Shown: positions 4,327 through 8,073 of the stretch, piece after piece
Numbering within the stretch: the first letter of the stretch is position 1
Layout of the letters: every line of letters begins with the position of its first letter
DNA from: Clostridia bacterium
GTDB lineage: Bacteria; Bacillota; Clostridia; TANB77; CAG-508
Length of the DNA: 8,073 bases
Reading direction: 5' to 3'
NCBI GenBank assembly: GCA_900772235.1
Contig: CAAGQX010000080.1
Span: 1 to 8,073 of the forward strand
The notes under the pieces: generated by a model
The model's database searches: none
Told to the model about the DNA's origin: nothing
Seen by the model: the letters and a program-made list of their open reading frames with translations, nothing else
Made by a program: the position numbers and the translations under genes

Positions 4327-4482
4327 ATGATAGTAATATTAATTTTTATGATTATTATAGGCATTTTTACATATTTACTTATACTAGGTGCAGATAAAAG
4401 CAAAACAGATTATGAACGAAAATTAGAAGATGAAGAACAAATAAAGTTTTTAAGGAAATATGAAAAACGGAGGCAAGAATAG
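4327..4482 (+). CDS. 51-aa single-pass membrane peptide
   Basis: This gene is missed by length cut-offs. AAAAGGAG (4314-4321) lies 5 bases before ATG 4327 and the frame ends at TAG 4480-4482. Residues 2-20 are a continuous hydrophobic segment (IVILIFMIIIGIFTYLLIL), followed by GADKSK and a Lys/Glu/Arg-rich cytoplasmic-type tail (residues 24-51). The stop overlaps the GTG start of the MazF gene by one base (TAGTG), so the two are translationally coupled. Tiny membrane proteins with this N-anchor and charged tail are common near integrase genes of Firmicute elements, but have no established role. Its place directly before an orphan toxin makes a link to toxin function or membrane sensing conceivable; it does not look like MazE. 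Confidence 0.65.
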   Translation: MIVILIFMIIIGIFTYLLILGADKSKTDYERKLEDEEQIKFLRKYEKRRQE

Positions 4483-4913
4483 TGGAGGAGATAATTAAAA
4501 GAGGAGATGTTTTTTATGCTAATTTAGATGGCGATACTTATGGAAGTGAACAAAAAGGAACAAGACCAGTTATTATTGTTCAAAATAATAGTGGAAATAA
4601 ATTTTCAAATACAATAATTGTTGTACCTATAACCAAAGCAGACCATAAAAAGTCAGCATTACCCACACATATTATTTTAGAGCCATCAAATTTTATTAAA
4701 TATAAATCAATTATTCTTACAGAACAAATTAAAACGATAGATAAAGTAAGACTTACTAGAAAAGTAGGTACTTTATCAAACAGAATAACAGAAAAACTTG
4801 ATACTGCGTTAGCAATTGCTGTTGGAATAAATACAAGAAAAATTATAAGAGCGAACTTATTTAAAAAGTTTGCTCATTTTTTATTTGGAGGTAATTATAA
4901 TGAATATAAATAA
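4482..4913 (+). CDS. mazF: MazF/PemK-family toxin endoribonuclease, 143 aa
   Basis: The protein follows the MazF fold: I5-KRGDVFYANLDG, G21-SEQKGTRP with R28, VIIVQNNSGNKFS, then IIVVPIT with T51, LPTHIILEP, and ILTEQIKTIDKVRL. R28 and T51 correspond to the catalytic Arg25 and Thr48 of Bacillus subtilis MazF, so activity as a single-strand-specific mRNA interferase is expected. The family is usually near 110-120 aa; here about 25 extra residues follow the usual last helix, and their codons form a terminator hairpin (4849-4886). No AbrB- or RHH-type MazE lies upstream. The GTG start overlaps the preceding TAG; GGAGG at 4469-4473 precedes it. The stop overlaps the next ORF by 14 bases. Acts in the cytoplasm; on elements it may serve addiction or anti-phage defence. 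Confidence 0.88.
   Translation: MEEIIKRGDVFYANLDGDTYGSEQKGTRPVIIVQNNSGNKFSNTIIVVPITKADHKKSALPTHIILEPSNFIKYKSIILTEQIKTIDKVRLTRKVGTLSNRITEKLDTALAIAVGINTRKIIRANLFKKFAHFLFGGNYNEYK
4849..4886 (+). terminator. Terminator inside the 3' end of the mazF gene
   Basis: GAGCGAACTT (4849-4858) pairs with AAGTTTGCTC (4866-4875), one G-U, 7-base loop, then ATTTTTTATTT. It lies wholly within the coding region that makes the MazF tail and just before the next ribosome site (TTGGAGGT, 4885-4892). It should cut expression of the following gene. Confidence 0.72.
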
Positions 4914-5295
4914 AATTTTTAAAAATATTGAATATACAACAAAAGAAATGTTAGGCTATTTTTTAGTAGCAAATAAAAAAGTTCAAGAAAAACAAGAATT
5001 AACTTTAAAAGAATATATTAGACAACTGGTAATAGCAATAGAAAGTATAGACAAAAAATATATATTAACAGAAATAGATGTGAGTAAAATTGCAGAATTT
5101 CCATTTGCTCATATGTTAAACAATGAAGAAATAATGTGTTATGGATTAATTGTATTCTATAACTTGTTACATTCAAATAAGCATATTACTGAGTCAGATA
5201 TAATATCACAAACTGAAACAGAGATGAGATTATATTCTTCAAGAAATATAATTGATAAAGCAGAAAAATTACTAGATAAAATAGAAGAAAATTAA
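4900..5295 (+). CDS. Unknown 131-aa helical protein coupled to MazF
   Basis: ATG 4900 is chosen over the in-frame ATG at 4870 because TTGGAGGT at 4885-4892 is ideally placed for it; the gene then overlaps mazF by 14 bases. The product is predicted mostly helical: an acidic/basic N-terminal half (INKIFKNIEYTTKEMLGYFL, TLKEYIRQLVIAIESI), a central hydrophobic stretch (AEFPFAHMLNNEEIMCYGLI) and a charged coil at the C-terminus (NIIDKAEKLLDKIEEN). No signal peptide. I do not recognise the family. Overlap with the toxin makes an antitoxin or toxin-modulator role attractive but unproven; it is neither AbrB-like nor obviously ribbon-helix-helix. A strong terminator follows. Confidence 0.7.
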   Translation: MNINKIFKNIEYTTKEMLGYFLVANKKVQEKQELTLKEYIRQLVIAIESIDKKYILTEIDVSKIAEFPFAHMLNNEEIMCYGLIVFYNLLHSNKHITESDIISQTETEMRLYSSRNIIDKAEKLLDKIEEN

Positions 5296-5338
5296 AAAAT
5301 GTGCGTTTGGAAAAATCGCATACTAAAATAAAATTTTA

Positions 5339-5379
5339 AAAAATGTTAGTCTTTATTTAAAACAAAGACTAACATTTTT
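5339..5379 (+). terminator. Terminator directly before xis, with a competing hairpin
   Basis: AAAAATGTTAGTCTTT (5339-5354) and AAAGACTAACATTTTT (5364-5379) form a perfect 16-bp stem with a 9-base loop, the 3' arm ending in TTTTT. Only 4 bases separate it from the xis ribosome site AGGAGG (5383-5388). CTAAC (5369-5373) can instead pair with GTTAG (5380-5384), which would break the long stem but touch the ribosome site. No promoter is visible between the stem and xis. Confidence 0.8.
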
Positions 5380-5393
5380 GTTAGGAGGCTTTA

Positions 5394-5648
5394 ATGAAAG
5401 TAAAAAAATCAAAAATAAAATTTGAAGATTTACCAGACACAATAACTCCAGAAATTTATTCTGATTGGAGAGGAATAGGAGTTGCAAAAGCAAGAGAAAG
5501 ATTTCATAGCTATGGTTTTCCATTAATTAAAGACTGTGGTGCAAACTTAATTGCAGATAAAAGAGCAGTTTTTATATATGAATTTTGTGTTGATGAAGAT
5601 ACTAAAAAAATGATTTTAGAAAAAATTGCAGCTAAAATGTTTGATTAA
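5394..5648 (+). CDS. xis: Excisionase-like small DNA-binding protein, 84 aa
   Basis: The protein precedes the integrase by 25 bases on the same strand and has the make-up of the short winged-helix excisionases of Firmicute elements: FEDLPDTITPEIYSDWRGIG (residues 10-29), AKARERFHSYGFPLI as recognition helix region, then NLIADKRAVFIYEF as the wing and closing strand, and a helical tail KKMILEKIAAKMFD. Such proteins bend DNA at the element ends and direct the integrase toward excision. AGGAGG (5383-5388) gives a strong start 5 bases upstream. Because a terminator lies immediately before it, expression should depend on read-through from upstream. The symbol is by role and position, not by close match to Tn916 Xis (67 aa). 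Confidence 0.75.
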   Translation: MKVKKSKIKFEDLPDTITPEIYSDWRGIGVAKARERFHSYGFPLIKDCGANLIADKRAVFIYEFCVDEDTKKMILEKIAAKMFD

Positions 5649-5673
5649 TCTTCTTTTAGAAAGGTGGTATTTT

Positions 5674-6876
5674 ATGGCAAGAACAATGAAGAAAAGAGGA
5701 AATGGAGAAGGAACTATTTACTATTCTAATACGATGAAAAAATGGATTGGACAAATCACAATAGGAAGAGATAGTAAGGGAAAACAAATAAGAAAAAGTC
5801 AATATGGAGATACACGAAAAGAAGTAAAAGAGAAGCTAGAGCTTTTACAAAGAGAAATGAAATCTGGCAATGATTTAAACAACAAATTATCAATAGTAGA
5901 TATAGCTGAAGAAATAAGAAATTTAAAATATAAGACAAATACAATAAAGAGATCTACTTATGTAAGATTGGGAGAAACAATAGTAGTAATGAAAAATATG
6001 TTGCCATACGCAAATATTCCTATTCAAAATGTGACTAGAAGTGTTATAAACACACAAAGCCAGAATCTTACTACATATTCTCAGTCTGTAATAACAAAAG
6101 TTTGGCAATTGCTTCAGGGAGCATTTAATGAAGCACGAATTAGAGATATTGTAAACAAGAACCCTTTTGAACTAAAAGGCTATTTAATAAAACCCAAATC
6201 TGAAAAACAAACAAAAGCAATTGATGCACTAACATTAGATGAAGAAGAAAGATTTATTAAAGAATTAGACAAAGGATATGATAAGTATTCAATTGTGTTT
6301 TATATTGCTATTTATACAGGAATGAGAATAAGTGAGATATTAGCATTAAAGAGAGAAGATGTTGATTTCGACAATAGGAAGATATATGTAAGAAAAACTT
6401 TAAGTCATGTTGATAATGGAAAAATCTTGTTGGAGAAAACTACAAAAACCTATGCAGGGATGAGAGATGTGCCAATTTTAAATAAATTATATGAAAAATT
6501 GCTTGAATATAAAATTGATAAAAAAAGAGGTCACCTATTTTTAAAAGATGGAAAATTTATTCACTGTAATAGCTTTAATACGAGATTTAAAAAATTATGT
6601 AAAAATGCAAATATTAGAGTATATAAAAGTAAAATAAGTGTGAAAGGAGGCAGAAAAGTAAAGAAAATATATGAATGTAATGCAACCAAAAGCAAAGTTA
6701 ATACACACATGCTAAGGCATACTTTTGCAACTCGTTGCATAGAAAATGGAGTAAATCCAGTAGTGTTACAGAAAATATTAGGTCATAAAGATATTCAAGT
6801 AACATTGAACACATATACAAGCGTTTTTAACGAATTTAAAGAAAAAGAAATTGAAAAAATAAATTCTATTTTTTAA
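5674..6876 (+). CDS. int: Tn916-type tyrosine integrase, 400 aa
   Basis: The start is ATG 5674 (MARTMKKRGNG), with AAAGGTGG at 5660-5667; the frame extends upstream without a ribosome site. Residues about 8-58 are the AP2-like arm-binding domain (GEGTIYYS, KKWIGQITIG, KGKQIRKSQYG). Residues about 72-165 are the SAM-like core-binding domain. The catalytic domain carries R218 (YTGMRISEIL), K258 (KTTKTYAGMRDVP), H345 and R348 (HMLRHTFATR), H371 (ILGHKDIQ) and the nucleophile Y381 (LNTYTSV). All active-site residues are present and the length fits the family (about 400 aa), so it is probably functional. It carries out strand exchange between element ends and target. Its placement after xis, reading toward the element end, is that of Tn916-like elements; the attachment end should lie in the following few hundred bases. 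Confidence 0.95.
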   Translation: MARTMKKRGNGEGTIYYSNTMKKWIGQITIGRDSKGKQIRKSQYGDTRKEVKEKLELLQREMKSGNDLNNKLSIVDIAEEIRNLKYKTNTIKRSTYVRLGETIVVMKNMLPYANIPIQNVTRSVINTQSQNLTTYSQSVITKVWQLLQGAFNEARIRDIVNKNPFELKGYLIKPKSEKQTKAIDALTLDEEERFIKELDKGYDKYSIVFYIAIYTGMRISEILALKREDVDFDNRKIYVRKTLSHVDNGKILLEKTTKTYAGMRDVPILNKLYEKLLEYKIDKKRGHLFLKDGKFIHCNSFNTRFKKLCKNANIRVYKSKISVKGGRKVKKIYECNATKSKVNTHMLRHTFATRCIENGVNPVVLQKILGHKDIQVTLNTYTSVFNEFKEKEIEKINSIF

Positions 6877-6913
6877 ATGAAATTTAAAATTTTGATAAGA
6901 TACTTGTAAATAA

Positions 6914-6942
6914 TTGAAATTTTTTAAAAAATATGGTATAGT
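6914..6942 (+). promoter_or_regulatory. Promoter downstream of int with no clear gene after it
   Basis: TTGAAA (6914-6919), 17 bases, then TATAGT (6937-6942). The spacer contains T6A6 (6920-6931), inside the 14-bp palindrome ATTTTTTAAAAAAT. The nearest + strand gene begins 500 bases on. It may drive a small RNA or, in the circular form of the element, genes at the other end, as right-end promoters can. The T6A6 block also resembles the AT-rich DNA that Tn916-type elements target. Confidence 0.5.
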
Positions 6943-6980
6943 ATGAAGAGCAAAAAGACTAGATGATTTAAATATTTATT

Positions 6981-7170
6981 GTTTAATAAAATTTAATGAG
7001 ATTTAATAAATTTTGTGGGGTAGCATTGAAAAAGCACTTTTTGAATTTTAAAAAAAGCATAAAAATATAGCTGTTTTGGAGTTCTTAGCTAGAGTGGAAA
7101 GATAATCAATGAAACCATTAGCATAGAACATTTAAGTATTCTAATAAAACTTAATAAAATTAAAAAAACT
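6981..7170. repeat. Two clusters of 10-bp-period TTTAATAAA repeats downstream of int (candidate integrase arm/att DNA)
   Basis: TTTAATAAAA, TTTAATGAGA and TTTAATAAAT follow head to tail at 6982-7011. A second cluster, TCTAATAAAA, CTTAATAAAA, TTAAAAAAAC, is at 7140-7169. The period equals one helical turn, so the DNA should be curved. AAAATTT (6988-6994) and AAATTTT (7008-7014) also form an inverted pair. The position just beyond int suits integrase arm sites or the element end. The remaining DNA of 6877-7228 shows no gene, tRNA or terminator that I can support. Confidence 0.4.
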
Positions 7171-7231
7171 GAATACTGCTTAATAAGTACATTACAGCCA
7201 TTATAGAAAAAATTAAAACATATTGTATCAT

Positions 7232-7315
7232 AAAAAAGTGCAAAAAACAAACAACTTTCAATTTTTTTGCACTTTTAGTGCAATTTTTTTATCAAAATTT
7301 GCACTAAAAGTACAA
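7232..7315. promoter_or_regulatory. Pair of 17-bp TTGCAC/GTGCAA palindromes plus flanking inverted arm (operator array)
   Basis: TTGCACTTTTAGTGCAA (7267-7283) is a perfect 7-3-7 palindrome. TTGCACTAAAAGTACAA (7299-7315) repeats it with one mismatch, centred 32 bases away, about three helical turns. Upstream AAAAGTGCAAAAAA (7234-7247) is the exact inverse of TTTTTTGCACTTTT (7263-7276). The perfect palindrome followed by T7 (7284-7290) could also act as a weak terminator on the plus strand. The paired, phased spacing favours an operator for a dimeric repressor upstream of the gene at 7444. Confidence 0.55.
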
Positions 7316-7443
7316 TAGTATTTTAATGAATTTTATGTTATAAATTTATTATAAATATAGTAATAATATGATGATAAAATTATTATAAAGGTGGTGAAAA
7401 CAAAAACTATAAAAAAATTTTTAATTTTAGGAGAAAAAAAAGG

Positions 7444-7941
7444 ATGGAAAATATTATGAAAAATGAATCAAATTTAAAATATACATATAAACATAGAAAA
7501 GTAGTTATGTACTTAGCAAATAAGTACATAAAAGAAAATAAAGATGCAATTTTATGTAGGATGAAAAATCATGATTTAGATAAAATGTTTATGTATTTGT
7601 TTTATGATAAAAAGGATGTGTCTCAAATACATAGAAGATTATCGTCACATCATAAAAATGAACTAGAAAAAGACTATATAGATTATGTTGAAATGGTATT
7701 AGATTGGGAAAGTGCCAGATATACAAAACCAGATAAACCATTAAATGCTTATGATACATTATACAAATATTATCCTACAATGGAAGAAAAAATAATACCA
7801 ATATTAGAAGAATTTGAAATTAACAAATCTAATTTACCAATGGAAGAGGATGTACTTGAATATGCTAATAGTATAAGTGAAGTATCAAATGAAGAAATAA
7901 AAAATGAGCTATTAAATTATATAAACAGTGAATGTATTTAG
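7444..7941 (+). CDS. Unknown 165-aa protein with conserved-looking histidine pattern
   Basis: ATG 7444 is preferred, with AGGAG at 7429-7433 ten bases upstream; M5 (7456) is a weaker alternative. The N-terminal half is helical and has H17, an HDLDKM segment (H43-D44...D46-K47), H63 and H69-H70. An H...HDxxK...HH layout recalls the HD-like metal-binding proteins grouped in DUF5662, seen in phages and Firmicutes, but I cannot confirm membership by eye. A tryptophan-acidic segment (YVEMVLDWESARY, about residues 80-92) and an acidic C-terminal third follow. Codon use matches the rest of the window. It lies 567 bases beyond int and may be host DNA flanking the element or a gene inside its edge. 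The palindromic array at 7232-7315 probably controls it. Confidence 0.7.
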   Translation: MENIMKNESNLKYTYKHRKVVMYLANKYIKENKDAILCRMKNHDLDKMFMYLFYDKKDVSQIHRRLSSHHKNELEKDYIDYVEMVLDWESARYTKPDKPLNAYDTLYKYYPTMEEKIIPILEEFEINKSNLPMEEDVLEYANSISEVSNEEIKNELLNYINSECI

Positions 7942-8073
7942 TTTATATTAATAAGCATAAAATATTTGACAAGGAAAGTATGTAAAACTCAATATAAATT
8001 TTATGAAGCAAGTGATATAGGTTTAAAATAGATATGTCACAAATACATTTAAAATAAAATATTGAAAAGAGAG

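Noticed and set aside
5756..6108. Two minus-strand ORFs of 62 and 61 aa
   Set aside because: Both are antisense to the integrase gene and rich in Phe/Leu/Tyr as expected for the complement of AT-rich coding DNA.
7394..7459. 21-codon GTG-initiated mini-ORF overlapping the start of the 7444 gene
   Set aside because: The AAAGG before it is only 2 bases from the GTG, too close for normal initiation.
7966..7998. TTGACA followed by TATAAA near the right edge
   Set aside because: The spacing is 21 bases, too long for a standard promoter, and nothing downstream is in view.
1..8073. CRISPR array, rRNA or tRNA genes
   Set aside because: No regularly spaced 25-40-base repeats, no CCA-ended cloverleaf and no rRNA core sequence were seen on either strand.

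Overview
The window is very AT-rich, uses short TTA/AAA/ATA-heavy codons, has strong GGAGG-type ribosome sites and uses TGA as a stop. This points to a low-GC Firmicute of the gut-Clostridia kind, although no species can be named from the sequence. The right-hand part (about 3.0-6.9 kb) has the layout of the right arm of a Tn916-type integrative element: regulatory leader, small ICE-type sigma-like protein, small accessory genes, excisionase-like protein and tyrosine integrase, all on the + strand.

Layout. 1-72 is the 3' end of a gene that enters from the left. 249-575 encodes a protein with two ribbon-helix-helix-like repeats, closed by a terminator. 749-949 is a small unknown helical protein with a good promoter. 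1201-1461 (-) is an XRE-type repressor. It diverges from a receiver-only response regulator at 1553-2059, and a perfect 17-bp palindrome lies in the shared upstream region; the same palindrome occurs again at 967-983. 2102-2833 (-) is a diverged Spo0A-like response regulator, convergent with the receiver protein across a two-way terminator. 2880-3050 is a repeat-rich divergent control region.

3199-3404 is an elaborate leader: a hairpin over the leader ribosome site, a 49-codon leader ORF, an 18-bp attenuator terminator inside that ORF, and a last hairpin that contains the leader stop codon and abuts the ribosome site of the sigma-like gene (3413-3919). After a strong terminator comes about 340 bases with no gene but much inverted-repeat structure and locally high GC. 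Next is a tightly overlapping trio: a 51-aa membrane peptide, a MazF-type toxin with no visible MazE, and an unknown 131-aa protein. A terminator just before xis is followed directly by xis and int.

Downstream of int, 6877-7443 holds no convincing gene but has a promoter, 10-bp-period AT repeats (candidate integrase arm or attachment DNA) and a pair of 17-bp TTGCAC/GTGCAA palindromes. Then comes an unknown histidine-rich protein (7444-7941), which may be host DNA or the far end of the element.

How it may work together (inference): an XRE repressor, two Spo0A/Spo0F-like receivers and a translation-sensing attenuator appear to control a + strand transcript that must pass several terminators before reaching xis-int. 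This could tie element excision to phosphorelay signalling and to ribosome stress. No resistance gene follows the leader, so the leader may be left over from lost cargo or re-used for element control.
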